DNA of 64,000 nt from SZUA-309 sp050185825 (GTDB lineage Bacteria; Pseudomonadota; Gammaproteobacteria; Pseudomonadales; Azotimanducaceae): NCBI GenBank assembly GCA_050185825.1, contig JBFWZA010000006.1, positions 1-64,000 on the forward strand, in the 5' to 3' direction. The first letter of the stretch is position 1. Each line of letters begins with the position of its first letter. The position numbers and the translations under genes are program-made. The notes under the pieces are model-generated. The model saw only the letters and a program-made list of their open reading frames with translations. It had not been told where the DNA came from and did not search any database. Below are positions 35,032-44,585 of this stretch, piece by piece.

Positions 35032-37359
35032 GTGCGGCTGTCCACCAGGAGCCAGATCCGCTACCTGCGCTTCGCTCCCTGGAGCACGCTGACGGTGCTG
35101 CTCGGCATCTCGCTGGCGGTGTCGTCCATCGTCGCCGTGCACCAGATCGGTCGCCAGGTGGTGGCGAGCCTGGCCGGCGTGATGCCGGCCTATCTCGACG
35201 ACGTCGCCTATCTGATCGATCGGCCGTCGCTGGCCATGACCGACTACTTCGAGCTCCGTGCCCGCTGGCGGCAGGGCGCCCTGCCGGAGGTGGCCGGCCT
35301 GATGCCGCTGGTGGACGGCAACGTGCTCACGGACCAGGGGGTGGTCTCGGTGGTGGGCGTGGATGCGTTCTCCGGTGTCCCGGCGGTAGCAGGACTGGCG
35401 CTGGTGACACACGGCACGCTGGTCGTCGGCACGGCATTCGGGGTCGCGGCGGGCGATTCGCTGGTGGTGAACGGCGAACCGCATCGCATCGGGCTGGTTC
35501 ACGCTTCGGTGCCGGAACGCATGGTGGTCACCGACATCGGCACTGCCCAGATCCTGCTCGGCCGGAACGACGAAGCGCTGGACCGGATTGCCGTGGTGGT
35601 GGACCCGGCGCTGCGGCGGCTCGAGGACTGGGGCGAGCGGCTGCTGCCCGGTCTATCGGCAGGCGTCCGGCTGCCCGGATGGACCCTGTCCGGCTGGCGG
35701 GTGCAGCCGGTGGATGTCTCGCTGCCGGATCTCGCGTTTGCGCGCTCCGTGCTCTTCAATCTGGGTGCGCTCGGGTCGCTGGCGCTGGTGGTGGCCTGGC
35801 TGCTGGTGTACCAGGTGAGCGTCATCTGGCTGCGGCGACGGGCGCTGATGCTGACGCGCCTGGCCCAGCTCGGCATGTCACACCGTGAGCTTCGCAACGG
35901 CTTCCTGGCGAACCTGCTCCTTCTGGGCGGGCTCGCGGCCGCGGTCGGCCTGTGGACCGGTCAGCTGCTGGCGTTTGGCCTGTCCCGGGCGGCCACCGGC
36001 TACGGCAACCTGGGTGTTGCCGTCCCGGCGCTCGATACCTGGGTGGTCGGCAAGGCCATTGCCAGCGCGGTGGCGGTGTGCGTGGTCGGTGGCTGGTTTG
36101 CCTACCGGCGGGAACGGCTGGACGCAGCGCCGTCTGCTGCCCGCTGGATCCTGCCCGCGGCTCTGCTTGTGCTCGCCGCCTTCGGTCTCGCCGGTACGGA
36201 CAGCCTGCTCGGCGCGTTCGTGGCCATCGGTGCCATCGCGTTGCTGGCGCTGCTCGGCATCTCACCCATGCTCCGCCTGCTCAAGCGATTTGCCACCGGC
36301 GCGCGCGGTGGGCTGCTCGTGCGCAGCGGCGTTCGGGAGCTTGTCTGGTACCCGGCCGATCTGGCGGTGGCGGTGGGCGCGCTGGTCCTGGCGCTGGCCA
36401 CCAGCGTGGCCATTGCGGTGATGGTGGACAGCTTCCGCGGTGATTTCGAGCGGATGCTCGATCAGCGGCTCGCCCACGATCTCTTCATCGACGGGGGTGG
36501 CCGTGACCTGGGCGAGCTGGCAGGGGTGCTTGCCGGCCTGCCGGGCGTGCAGCACGTTCAGCGCTACGGTTCGCAGGATACGCAGCTGCTCGGCCGGCAG
36601 CTCAACGTGAGCTTCACCCGCTTCGATGGCCGGGAGAGTCGGCGGTACGGTCTCGAGGCGCCGCTGGCGGCAGGTGAGGCCATCGTTTCCGAGCGGCTCT
36701 CGCGGGCACTCGGTCTCGTTGTAGGTCAGGAAATTCCGGAGCTCGGCCTCAGGGTCGCGGGCATTTTTCCGGGTTTCGGCGATGCCGCACCGCGGCTGCT
36801 GATCGACGAGACCGATGCGGTCAGGCTCGGTCTGCCGCTCCGCCATGAGCGCCTCGGCGTGGATGCGGCGGACCCGGCGGTGGTCGTCGACGCGGTGGGT
36901 CGGGCGGCTGCCGGCGCCTCCGTGCAGCGTCGCGACGTGGTGCGGGGCAGGGCCCTGGCCGTGTTCGACCAGACCTTCACGATCACCAATGCCCTTACGC
37001 TGCTGGCGCTGGTGGTGGCCGCCGTCGGGCTCTACAACGCGCTGCTTGCGCTGGCGCTGCTGCGGCAGCGGACGCGGCAGCTCTTCGACGCCATGGGCGT
37101 GTCGCGGGTGGAGCAGCGTCGTGTCGATGCGGGCAGAACCCTGGCGGTGTGCGCCTTCGTGCTGCTGCTGGCGGTGCCGCTGGGGCTGGTGATGGGCGCG
37201 CTGCTCTGCGAGGTGGTCAATCCGCGGGCGTTCGGCTGGAGCATCGCCCTGGCACCGGGTGTGGGCGCGATCACGATGCCGGTGATCCTGGCGCTGGGCG
37301 TGAGCCTGCTCGCTTCGCTGCTGCCGGTCCCTGCCGAGGAGATTCCGGATGCGGAGTAA
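35032..37359 (+). CDS. FtsX-like ABC transporter permease
   Basis: A 775-residue permease with a start-proximal helix (APWSTLTVLLGISLAVSSIVAV), a periplasmic domain at about 50-235, and two FtsX-like membrane regions near 240-450 and 640-770. A second periplasmic domain lies between them (GDFERMLDQRLAHDLFIDGG onward). This layout matches the AttF/AttG-like and YbbP-like permeases. The GTG at 35032, two bases after the ATPase stop, was chosen. The end overlaps the lipoprotein start by 11 bases. Confidence 0.88.
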   Translation: MRLSTRSQIRYLRFAPWSTLTVLLGISLAVSSIVAVHQIGRQVVASLAGVMPAYLDDVAYLIDRPSLAMTDYFELRARWRQGALPEVAGLMPLVDGNVLTDQGVVSVVGVDAFSGVPAVAGLALVTHGTLVVGTAFGVAAGDSLVVNGEPHRIGLVHASVPERMVVTDIGTAQILLGRNDEALDRIAVVVDPALRRLEDWGERLLPGLSAGVRLPGWTLSGWRVQPVDVSLPDLAFARSVLFNLGALGSLALVVAWLLVYQVSVIWLRRRALMLTRLAQLGMSHRELRNGFLANLLLLGGLAAAVGLWTGQLLAFGLSRAATGYGNLGVAVPALDTWVVGKAIASAVAVCVVGGWFAYRRERLDAAPSAARWILPAALLVLAAFGLAGTDSLLGAFVAIGAIALLALLGISPMLRLLKRFATGARGGLLVRSGVRELVWYPADLAVAVGALVLALATSVAIAVMVDSFRGDFERMLDQRLAHDLFIDGGGRDLGELAGVLAGLPGVQHVQRYGSQDTQLLGRQLNVSFTRFDGRESRRYGLEAPLAAGEAIVSERLSRALGLVVGQEIPELGLRVAGIFPGFGDAAPRLLIDETDAVRLGLPLRHERLGVDAADPAVVVDAVGRAAAGASVQRRDVVRGRALAVFDQTFTITNALTLLALVVAAVGLYNALLALALLRQRTRQLFDAMGVSRVEQRRVDAGRTLAVCAFVLLLAVPLGLVMGALLCEVVNPRAFGWSIALAPGVGAITMPVILALGVSLLASLLPVPAEEIPDAE

Positions 37360-38530
37360 CGCCTGCCGCGTTCTGGTGCTCGCCCTCCTGCTGAGCGGCG
37401 GCTGCGGTGAGCAGACGTCTTCCCCCGTTCCGACCGGAGCGCTGCGGCTCGGGGCGGTGCTCGGGGAGGCGGACGACGGGACTTTCGCCCGGGCAGAGGC
37501 GCCGCGCACGTTCCGGTTTCCCGAGGATCACGGTCCGCATCCCGAGTTCAGGAGCGAGTGGTGGTATCTCACCGCCGTGCTGGAGGACGAGGACGCGCAA
37601 CCGCTCGGCCTTCAGTTCACGCTGTTCCGGCAGGCGCTGACCGGGAGTCGAACGCCGGAGGGCGAACAGACGCCCCGCCCGGCGAACCGCTGGCAGACGC
37701 CACAGGTTTATCTGGCCCACTTCGCGGTGACGGACACGGCCACGGGCACCCACGAGTCCGGCGAGCGGTTCGCCCGCGGCCATCCGAGCCTGGCCGGTGT
37801 CACCGTCGACCCGTTCCGGCTGTGGCTGGAAGACTGGCAGATCGAGGCGCAGGACCCCACGACCTGGCATCTCGCGGTGGACGACGGTGAGCGGGCCGCC
37901 TCGCTCGAGCTCAGGCTCACCGGCCCGATCGTGCTGCAGGGAGAGGGTGGCCTCAGCCGGAAAGGCGAGGGCCAGGCGTCCTATTATTATTCGCTGCCCT
38001 TCATCGAGGCATCCGGACGTGTGCGTGTCGACGGTGCGGAGCGCCAGGTGCGGGGCACAGCCTGGTTGGACCGGGAATGGAGCACGAGCATGCTCTCGGA
38101 CGGCCAGCTCGGCTGGGACTGGTTTGCCCTGTCGCTGGACGACGGGCGGCGCGTCATGCTGTTCCGGCTGCGCCGCGCGGACGGCACCCGGGACCCCTTC
38201 GATCAGGGCATGCTCGCGGCGCCCGGCAAGGCGGACCGGGCGCTCACCGCGGCAGACTTCGACCTGCAGCCGGTCCGCGGCTGGCGGGACGAGGACGGCG
38301 CGGAATGGCCGGTGGGGTGGAGTGTCCGGGTCGGCGAGGAGACCTGGAGCGTCGAAGCGGTGATGGACGATCAGCGGATGAACACCAGCATCCGCTACTG
38401 GGAAGGTCTGGTGACCGTCCGGGACGGCACCGGCGAGCGTATCGGCCGGGGATACCTGGAGCTCACGGGTTACGATCGTGCCGCGAGTACGGAGATCGCT
38501 GACACAGGGTTGGGAGGCACGGAGAGATGA
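37349..38530 (+). CDS. AttH/CrtC-like lipocalin-fold lipoprotein
   Basis: A 393-residue predicted lipoprotein with lipobox SGGC (C19). PEFRSEWWYLTAVLEDED, GLQFTLFRQAL, SYYYSLPFIEASGRV and GTAWLDREWSTSMLSDGQLGWDWFAL match the AttH/hydroxyneurosporene hydratase superfamily. AttH proteins are encoded with ABC transporters like this one and are thought to act at the cell surface or periplasm on hydrophobic molecules. It overlaps the permease gene by 11 bases and the second Nudix gene by four bases. Ligand unknown. Confidence 0.87.
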   Translation: MRSNACRVLVLALLLSGGCGEQTSSPVPTGALRLGAVLGEADDGTFARAEAPRTFRFPEDHGPHPEFRSEWWYLTAVLEDEDAQPLGLQFTLFRQALTGSRTPEGEQTPRPANRWQTPQVYLAHFAVTDTATGTHESGERFARGHPSLAGVTVDPFRLWLEDWQIEAQDPTTWHLAVDDGERAASLELRLTGPIVLQGEGGLSRKGEGQASYYYSLPFIEASGRVRVDGAERQVRGTAWLDREWSTSMLSDGQLGWDWFALSLDDGRRVMLFRLRRADGTRDPFDQGMLAAPGKADRALTAADFDLQPVRGWRDEDGAEWPVGWSVRVGEETWSVEAVMDDQRMNTSIRYWEGLVTVRDGTGERIGRGYLELTGYDRAASTEIADTGLGGTER

Positions 38531-39099
38531 CGGACGATGACCTGACCTGGCGGCGGCTCGGCAGCCGCGCGGGTCCGAGCCTGCCGCTGTTCGACGTCCG
38601 CTTCGACGACATGGAGCATCCGGAGTCGGGTGAGGTGCTGTCGCGGCTGGTTCTGTCCTCCGTGGACTGGGTGAACCTGGTGGCGCTGACCGCGGAGGGG
38701 GCGTCGGTCATGGTCCGCCAGTATCGCTTCGGCGTCGGTTACCCGACGCTCGAGACCCCGGGCGGCATGGTGGACCCCGGTGAGGACTCCCTGACCGCTG
38801 CGCGGCGGGAACTCGCCGAGGAAACGGGCTACACGGGGGGAAGCTGGACCTACCTCGGCGCCGTGGAGCCGAACCCGGCCTTTCACGACCACCTCTGCCA
38901 CCACTGGCTCGCCGAGGGCGTGGTGCGCACCCAGGCCCAGAACACCAGCGGCGGTGAGCACATCCACGTCGAGCTCCTGAGCGAGGCGGCGGTGCGTAGT
39001 GCGGTGCAGGACGGCACGATCCGCCATGCCCTGGCGCTGTCCGCGCTCTCGCGGGTGTTCGACCTGTGGCCCAGACCCTTCCGGCAGCCGCCGCCGTAG
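38527..39099 (+). CDS. Nudix hydrolase (ADP-ribose pyrophosphatase-like)
   Basis: A 190-residue protein with an intact Nudix box, GMVDPGEDSLTAARRELAEE followed by TGY, matching Gx5Ex7REUxEExGU. The SVMVRQYRFGVGYPTLETPGG segment before it resembles ADP-ribose and ADP-sugar pyrophosphatases. Its ATG overlaps the AttH-like stop (ATGA). It is the last gene of the Nudix-ABC-permease-lipoprotein-Nudix operon, and the fixed order suggests a shared pathway. Substrate is not known. Confidence 0.9.
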   Translation: MTDDDLTWRRLGSRAGPSLPLFDVRFDDMEHPESGEVLSRLVLSSVDWVNLVALTAEGASVMVRQYRFGVGYPTLETPGGMVDPGEDSLTAARRELAEETGYTGGSWTYLGAVEPNPAFHDHLCHHWLAEGVVRTQAQNTSGGEHIHVELLSEAAVRSAVQDGTIRHALALSALSRVFDLWPRPFRQPPP

Positions 39100-39211
39100 G
39101 GAGCGTATTCCCGGCCCGGCGTCCACTAGGATCGGCCCGAAAAGTCCGTCACAATGGCGCCTCGACGTCATCCGGCAGGGGACAGCTGCAATTGACCCGA
39201 CAGGTCGCTCA

Positions 39212-41521
39212 ATGAGGAACCACGACGCTGCGCACGTTGTAAGCCCGGGGGAGTCCTTTTCGCGGCTGCGCGGTGCCCAGGGCACCGGCACCCCCTCCGG
39301 AAGCGGTGGCGGTGAGGCGCAGGGTCGGGAAGAGGCGCTGAAGCGACACTCGATCCTGATCGTGGACGACAAACCCGAGCTGCTGAACAGCCTGCACCAG
39401 CTGGTGAATCTGCATGGCTATCAGGCCGACAAGGCCCTGGGCGGTGCGGAAGCCCTGCGGGCTCTGTCGGAGAAGCACTACGACGTGGTGCTGCTGGACC
39501 TCATCATGCCCGGCGTCAGCGGTCACGACGTCCTCGACCATGCCAGCCGGGAGGGCCTGGACTGCAAGATCATCGTGGTCAGCGGCGACTCCAGCTTCAG
39601 CGGTGTGAAGCACGCACTGCACTGTGGCGCCTTCGACTTCGTCAAAAAGCCCTACGAGGCGGGTGAGCTGATCTCCACCATGGAGACGGCCCTGCGTCAG
39701 TGCGAGCTGGAAAACCAGAACCAGGCCATGGAGGTGAAGCTCCGGGAGTCCGAGGAGCTGCACCGCTTCATCGTCAACAACTCGCCCGACCTGGTGTACA
39801 TGCTGGACCGGAACGGCTGCTTCATCTTTCTGAACGACCGCCTCGAGTCCCTGCTGGGTTACCGGCGCGAGGAGCTCATCGGCCGGCACTACTCGGAGCT
39901 CGTCGACGACGACCACCTCGAGCGGGCGCGCAACGTCTTCAACGAACGGCGCATGGGCGAGCGGGCGGCCACCAACGTCGAGCTCAAGCTCAAGAGCCGG
40001 CTCAACCGCCGTGGTCCGCGGCTGTTTCACGCCCAGTCCCTGTGGATGGAGCTGACGGCGGAAGGCGTGTACTCGGACCCGAACGAGCGCACCCGGGAGA
40101 ACTTCGTCGGCACCTACGGCACGGCCCGCGACATCTCCGAGCGCAAGGAGGCCGAGGAGGTCATCAACTTCCAGGCCTACCACGACCTGCTCACCCACCT
40201 GCCGAACCGGGCGCTGCTCAAGGACCGCCTGTCGCTCGCCATCGCCCACGCCCGTCGAAACAAGCGCAAGCTCGCGGTCATGTTCCTGGACCTGGACCGC
40301 TTCAAGCTGGTGAACGACACGCTCGGTCACACCATGGGCGACCGGCTGCTGAAGGCGGTGGCCAACCGCCTGCAGAGCTGTCTGCGCCGCGGTGACACGC
40401 TGGCGCGGTTCGGCGGCGACGAGTTCACCCTGCTGCTGCCCGAGGTGCGCACCAAGGACGACGTGGTGGTGATCGCCTCCAAGATTCTCGATCGGCTGAA
40501 TGCGCCCTTCGTCATCGACGGTCACGAGCTGTTCGTCGGCGCGAGCATCGGTATCTCCATCTATCCGGAAGCCGGTGATTCCGAGGAGACCCTGATCCAG
40601 AACGCCGACATCGCCATGTATCAGGTGAAGGGGCGCGGCAAGAACGGTTACCAGTTCTTCTCCGAGGAGATGAACCACAGCTTCTCCACCCGGCTGTCTC
40701 TCGAGCGGGAGCTCAGAAACGGCCTCGCCCAGGGCGAGCTCAAGGTCTACTACCAGCCCCAGGTGTCGCTCACCTCGGGCCGGATCACGGGCGTGGAGGC
40801 GCTGGTCCGCTGGCAGCATCCCGGCCGCGGGCTGGTGGAGCCGGTGGACTTCCTGCCGATGGCGGAAGAAACCGGCCTGATCTGCCAGATCGACGAGTAC
40901 GTGCAGTCCCAGGCCTTTCGTGACGTGGCCTACTGGCGCGCCAAGGGCTTCGGCGACCTGCGGGTTTCCGTCAACCTCTCCGCCATGCAGCTCGAGAAGG
41001 AGGGCTTCGTCGACCGGTTCGTCGCCTCCCTGCAGCAGAGCGGGCTGGAAGCGGGTGCCGTGAAGCTCGAGATCACCGAGAACACCCTGATGCAGGACAT
41101 GGAAGTGATCATCCCGAAGCTGAAGGACCTGCGCCGGCTCGGGGTGCACATCGCCATCGACGACTTCGGCACCGGGTACTCGTCGCTGTCCTACCTGCAG
41201 CAGTTCCCGATCCAGACGCTGAAGATCGACCGCAGCTTCGTCGGCGACATCCGCGCGGACGAGGCGGATGCGAGCATCGTCAACGCTATCGTCGCCATGG
41301 CGCGCGGGCTCAGGCTCGATCTCATCGCCGAGGGTGTGGAGAACCGCACCCAGCTCCGCTACCTGCACTCCCGCGGCTGCAGCGAGGGCCAGGGCTACTA
41401 CTTCTCCCGGCCGGTACCGGCCAGCGAGATCACCACCATGATCCGTTCAAACCCCTTCGAGGCGGTGGTTCGTGAGGGCATCACGGGCGCCGAGTCCGGC
41501 GCGCCCGCCGGGGTCGTCTGA
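39212..41521 (+). CDS. REC-PAS-GGDEF-EAL cyclic-di-GMP signalling protein
   Basis: A 769-residue protein: receiver domain at about 46-160 (HSILIVDDKPELL, phospho-acceptor D96 in VVLLDLIMPG), PAS domain about 180-310, GGDEF domain with intact GGDEF at 401-405, and EAL domain with EAL at 529-531 plus EITENTLMQD, IDDFGTGYSSLSYL and LKIDRSFVGD. Both synthesis and hydrolysis motifs look complete, so net activity cannot be predicted. The ATG at 39212 was preferred over a frame opening inside the preceding Nudix gene. No histidine kinase is nearby. Confidence 0.93.
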   Translation: MRNHDAAHVVSPGESFSRLRGAQGTGTPSGSGGGEAQGREEALKRHSILIVDDKPELLNSLHQLVNLHGYQADKALGGAEALRALSEKHYDVVLLDLIMPGVSGHDVLDHASREGLDCKIIVVSGDSSFSGVKHALHCGAFDFVKKPYEAGELISTMETALRQCELENQNQAMEVKLRESEELHRFIVNNSPDLVYMLDRNGCFIFLNDRLESLLGYRREELIGRHYSELVDDDHLERARNVFNERRMGERAATNVELKLKSRLNRRGPRLFHAQSLWMELTAEGVYSDPNERTRENFVGTYGTARDISERKEAEEVINFQAYHDLLTHLPNRALLKDRLSLAIAHARRNKRKLAVMFLDLDRFKLVNDTLGHTMGDRLLKAVANRLQSCLRRGDTLARFGGDEFTLLLPEVRTKDDVVVIASKILDRLNAPFVIDGHELFVGASIGISIYPEAGDSEETLIQNADIAMYQVKGRGKNGYQFFSEEMNHSFSTRLSLERELRNGLAQGELKVYYQPQVSLTSGRITGVEALVRWQHPGRGLVEPVDFLPMAEETGLICQIDEYVQSQAFRDVAYWRAKGFGDLRVSVNLSAMQLEKEGFVDRFVASLQQSGLEAGAVKLEITENTLMQDMEVIIPKLKDLRRLGVHIAIDDFGTGYSSLSYLQQFPIQTLKIDRSFVGDIRADEADASIVNAIVAMARGLRLDLIAEGVENRTQLRYLHSRGCSEGQGYYFSRPVPASEITTMIRSNPFEAVVREGITGAESGAPAGVV

Positions 41522-41537
41522 CCAGTCCGATAAGCCC

Positions 41538-42764
41538 ATGAAAGGATTCACGACCCGGATCGTGCACAGCGATCGACAGAAGCCCATTGAGCACGGTTCG
41601 CTGCAGAAGCCGATTCACGCGACCGTCGCCTACGGCTACGACGATGCCCGCGATCTCGCCGCGGCGTTCCAGGGCACCAGGCCGGGATTCACCTACGGGC
41701 GCCAGGTCAACCCGACGGTGGAAGCGCTCCAGGACAAGATCACCACCATGGAAGACGGTGTGGCCACGGTGTGCTTCGGCACCGGGATGGCGGCCATCGG
41801 CACGACGCTGTTCTCACTGCTGCGCGCCGGCGACCACTTCGTCTCCTCCTCGTTTCTGTTCGGCAATACCAACAGCCTGTTCAACACCTTCGCGACCCAG
41901 GGCGTGGACGTGAGCTTCGTGGATGCCACGGACGTTGCGGCGGTGGAAAAGGCGATCACCCCGGCCACGAAGCTGGTGTTCGTCGAGACCATCGCCAACC
42001 CGCGTACCCAGGTGACCGCGCTCGAGGAGATCGGTGCGCTGTGCGAGGCGAGGAACCTGATCTACTTCGTGGACAACACCATGACCTCGCCCTACCTCTT
42101 CCAGCCGAAGGCCGTGCGGGCGAGCCTGGTGATCAACAGCCTGACCAAATACATCGGCGGGCACGGCAACGCCCTGGGGGGCTCGATCACTGAGATGGGC
42201 CTGTTCGACTGGCGCGGGTTCGACAACCTCTACGATACCTACAAAACCGGCGATCCCAGCCGCTGGGCCATCACCCAGATCAAGAAAAAGGGTCTGCGCG
42301 ATTTCGGCGCTTCACTGGCGCCGGAGGCGGCCCACCACATTGCCATCGGTGCGGAGACGCTCGCCCTGCGCATGGCGCAGCAGTGCGCCAACACCCGGGC
42401 CATGGCAGCGTTCCTGGAGGCACACCCGCTGGTCAAGGCCGTGTATTACCCGGGCCTCGCCTCCCACCCGCAGCACGAGCGGGCAAAGGCGCTGTTCCGG
42501 CATCCCGGCGCCCTGTTCAGCTTCGAGCTGGATCACTCGGTGGACCTCTGGGCGTTCCTGAACCGCCTCCAGGTGATCGTCAAGTCGAGCAATCTGGGCG
42601 ACAACCGGACGCTGGCCATCCCGGTGGCCCACACGATCTACTTCGAGATGGGGCCCGAGCGGCGCGCCAGCATGGGTATCGACGAGTCGTTGATCCGGAT
42701 CTCCGTGGGCATCGAGGATACGGACGATCTGCTGGACGATCTGGCAGCCGCATTCGAAGGCTGA
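41538..42764 (+). CDS. Cystathionine gamma-synthase/O-succinylhomoserine sulfhydrylase family enzyme
   Basis: A 408-residue PLP-dependent enzyme of the Cys/Met metabolism family. The PLP lysine is K204 in NSLTKYIGGHGNALGG. TYGRQVNPTVEALQDKI, CFGTGMAAIG, FVDNTMTSPYLF and SNLGDNRTLAIPVAHTIY are also characteristic. It probably acts in methionine synthesis or thiol metabolism; sulfhydrylase and gamma-synthase cannot be separated from sequence by eye. It starts 16 bases after the GGDEF-EAL gene. A MetR-type regulator is 16 kb away and need not control it. Confidence 0.85.
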   Translation: MKGFTTRIVHSDRQKPIEHGSLQKPIHATVAYGYDDARDLAAAFQGTRPGFTYGRQVNPTVEALQDKITTMEDGVATVCFGTGMAAIGTTLFSLLRAGDHFVSSSFLFGNTNSLFNTFATQGVDVSFVDATDVAAVEKAITPATKLVFVETIANPRTQVTALEEIGALCEARNLIYFVDNTMTSPYLFQPKAVRASLVINSLTKYIGGHGNALGGSITEMGLFDWRGFDNLYDTYKTGDPSRWAITQIKKKGLRDFGASLAPEAAHHIAIGAETLALRMAQQCANTRAMAAFLEAHPLVKAVYYPGLASHPQHERAKALFRHPGALFSFELDHSVDLWAFLNRLQVIVKSSNLGDNRTLAIPVAHTIYFEMGPERRASMGIDESLIRISVGIEDTDDLLDDLAAAFEG

Positions 42765-42816
42765 AGCCGCCGCCACCGCCGAGAAGAATTCGAACGGAAG
42801 ACAGCAAGGGGAAGAC

Positions 42817-43584
42817 ATGAACCGTCTGCAGGACAAAGTGGTAATCATCACCGGCGGTGCCGGCGGCATCGGCCGGGCGGCCGGCAAGCTCTTCGTGGAG
42901 GAGGGTGCCTACGTGCTGCTGGTAGATCTGAACGAGGCGGCACTGAAGGAGGCGGTGGCGGAGATCGGCAGCAATGCCGCGAGCTACTTCGTCGCGGACG
43001 TCACGAAGGCCGCGGACAACGACGCCATGGTGGCGACGGCGGAAGAGCGCTACGGCGGCGTGGATGGCCTGCTCGCCAACGCGGGGATCGAGGGGGACGT
43101 TCAATCCATCGCGGACTACGACGAGGCGCGGTTCGACCAGGTGATGGCCATCAACGTCAAGGGGCCGTTTCTCGGCATCAAGTCCGCCACCCCCGCCATG
43201 CAGAAGCGGGGCGGCGGCAGCGTGGTGATCACCTCCAGCGTCGCCGGCCTCATGGGCACGGCGAACCTCTCCGCCTACACCACGAGCAAGCACGCGGTGA
43301 TCGGCCTCATGCGCTCTGCCGCCAAGGAGCTGGCGCCGCTCGGCATCCGGGTGAACACCGTGAACCCGTCGCCGGTGGAAACCATGATGATGCGACGCCT
43401 GGAGGCAGGCATCGGCGGCGAGGAGAACGCTGCGATGGTGAAGGCCGGCATGGCGGAGCGGATTCCGCTCCAGCGCTACGGCAACCCGGAGGACATCGCC
43501 AGATCCATGCTCTACCTGGTCAGCGACGACAGCGCCTTCGTGACCGGTTCGGTGAACGTGGTGGACGGCGGCATGACGTCCTGA
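42817..43584 (+). CDS. Short-chain dehydrogenase/reductase
   Basis: A 255-residue classical SDR. The NAD(P)-binding TGGAGGIG is at 13-20, LANAG follows strand 4, and the catalytic S-Y-K residues lie in ITSSVAGLMGTANLSAYTTSKHAV when read across the segment. D37 in LLVDLNE at the end of strand 2 favours NAD over NADP. GGGGA precedes the ATG. It lies 52 bases after the PLP enzyme and 53 before purC. Substrate unknown. Confidence 0.88.
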   Translation: MNRLQDKVVIITGGAGGIGRAAGKLFVEEGAYVLLVDLNEAALKEAVAEIGSNAASYFVADVTKAADNDAMVATAEERYGGVDGLLANAGIEGDVQSIADYDEARFDQVMAINVKGPFLGIKSATPAMQKRGGGSVVITSSVAGLMGTANLSAYTTSKHAVIGLMRSAAKELAPLGIRVNTVNPSPVETMMMRRLEAGIGGEENAAMVKAGMAERIPLQRYGNPEDIARSMLYLVSDDSAFVTGSVNVVDGGMTS

Positions 43585-43637
43585 CGAACGGCCGGCCCGG
43601 CTGACATGCAAACCGACGTAAACGCGAGGACGAACAC

Positions 43638-44558
43638 ATGGCCCAAGCTCTTCTGACAACCGATCTGAGCCTGCCGAACAAGCGCAGCGGCAAGGTGCGT
43701 GATCTCTACGACGTCACCCTGGAAGACGGCCGCGAGGCGCTGCTGATCGTGGCGACGGACCGCATCAGCGCCTTCGACGTGGTGATGCAGAACGGCCTGC
43801 CCGGGAAGGGGGTGGTGCTCACCCAGATCTCCCGGTTCTGGTTCGACCACTTCGCGGACGTGCCCAACCACCTGATCTCCACGGACGTGGCCGACGTGCC
43901 CGGGCTCACGGACGCCGAGCGGCGCTCGCTCGCCAACCGCATCATGCTCTGCCGGAAAACGGAAGTGGTGCCCATCGAGTGCATCGCCAGGGGCTACATC
44001 ACCGGCAGCGGCTGGAAGGACTATCAGCGCACGGGCAGCGTCTGCGGGATCCACCTGCCGGCCGGGCTGAAGAACAGCGACCGGCTGGACAAGCCGCTGT
44101 TCACCCCGTCCACCAAGGCCGAGACGGGTCACGACGAGAACATCTCCTTCGAGGAAGGGGCGAAGATCGTCGGCACGGATCTCATGACCTGGCTCGGCGA
44201 CACCACGCTGGATCTCTACTGCCGGGCACGGGACTATGCGCTCGAGCGCGGCATCATCCTGGCGGACACCAAGTTCGAGTTCGGCCGGATCAACGGTGAG
44301 GGCACACCGCTGCTCATCGACGAGATCTTCACCCCGGACAGCTCGCGCTTCTGGCCCGCGGACGAGTGGGCACCGGGCAGGGAGCAGCCGAGCTTCGACA
44401 AGCAGATCGTGCGGAATTATCTGGAAACGGTGGTCTCGGCCGGCAAGTGGGACAAGACCCCGCCGGGCCCGCGGCTGCCGGACGAGGTGGTGGAGAAGAG
44501 CATCGCCCGCTATCTCGAGGCCTACGAGAAGCTGACGGGCAGGACGCTCTCGCTCTAG
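43638..44558 (+). CDS. purC: SAICAR synthase
   Basis: Phosphoribosylaminoimidazole-succinocarboxamide synthase, the ATP-dependent addition of aspartate to CAIR in purine synthesis. At 306 residues it is the longer form also found in yeast, not the roughly 237-residue E. coli type. GKVRDLYDV, LIVATDRISAFDVVMQNGLPGKG, VPIECIARGYITGSGWKDY, and LADTKFEFG are diagnostic. GAGGA precedes the ATG. No other pur gene is adjacent. Confidence 0.96.
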   Translation: MAQALLTTDLSLPNKRSGKVRDLYDVTLEDGREALLIVATDRISAFDVVMQNGLPGKGVVLTQISRFWFDHFADVPNHLISTDVADVPGLTDAERRSLANRIMLCRKTEVVPIECIARGYITGSGWKDYQRTGSVCGIHLPAGLKNSDRLDKPLFTPSTKAETGHDENISFEEGAKIVGTDLMTWLGDTTLDLYCRARDYALERGIILADTKFEFGRINGEGTPLLIDEIFTPDSSRFWPADEWAPGREQPSFDKQIVRNYLETVVSAGKWDKTPPGPRLPDEVVEKSIARYLEAYEKLTGRTLSL

Positions 44559-44585
44559 ACTGGCGGTTTTGCCGGGAGACGGGGC

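Noticed and set aside
39209..41368. 719-codon open frame antisense to the GGDEF-EAL gene
   Set aside because: It is a shadow of the highly conserved plus-strand signalling protein.
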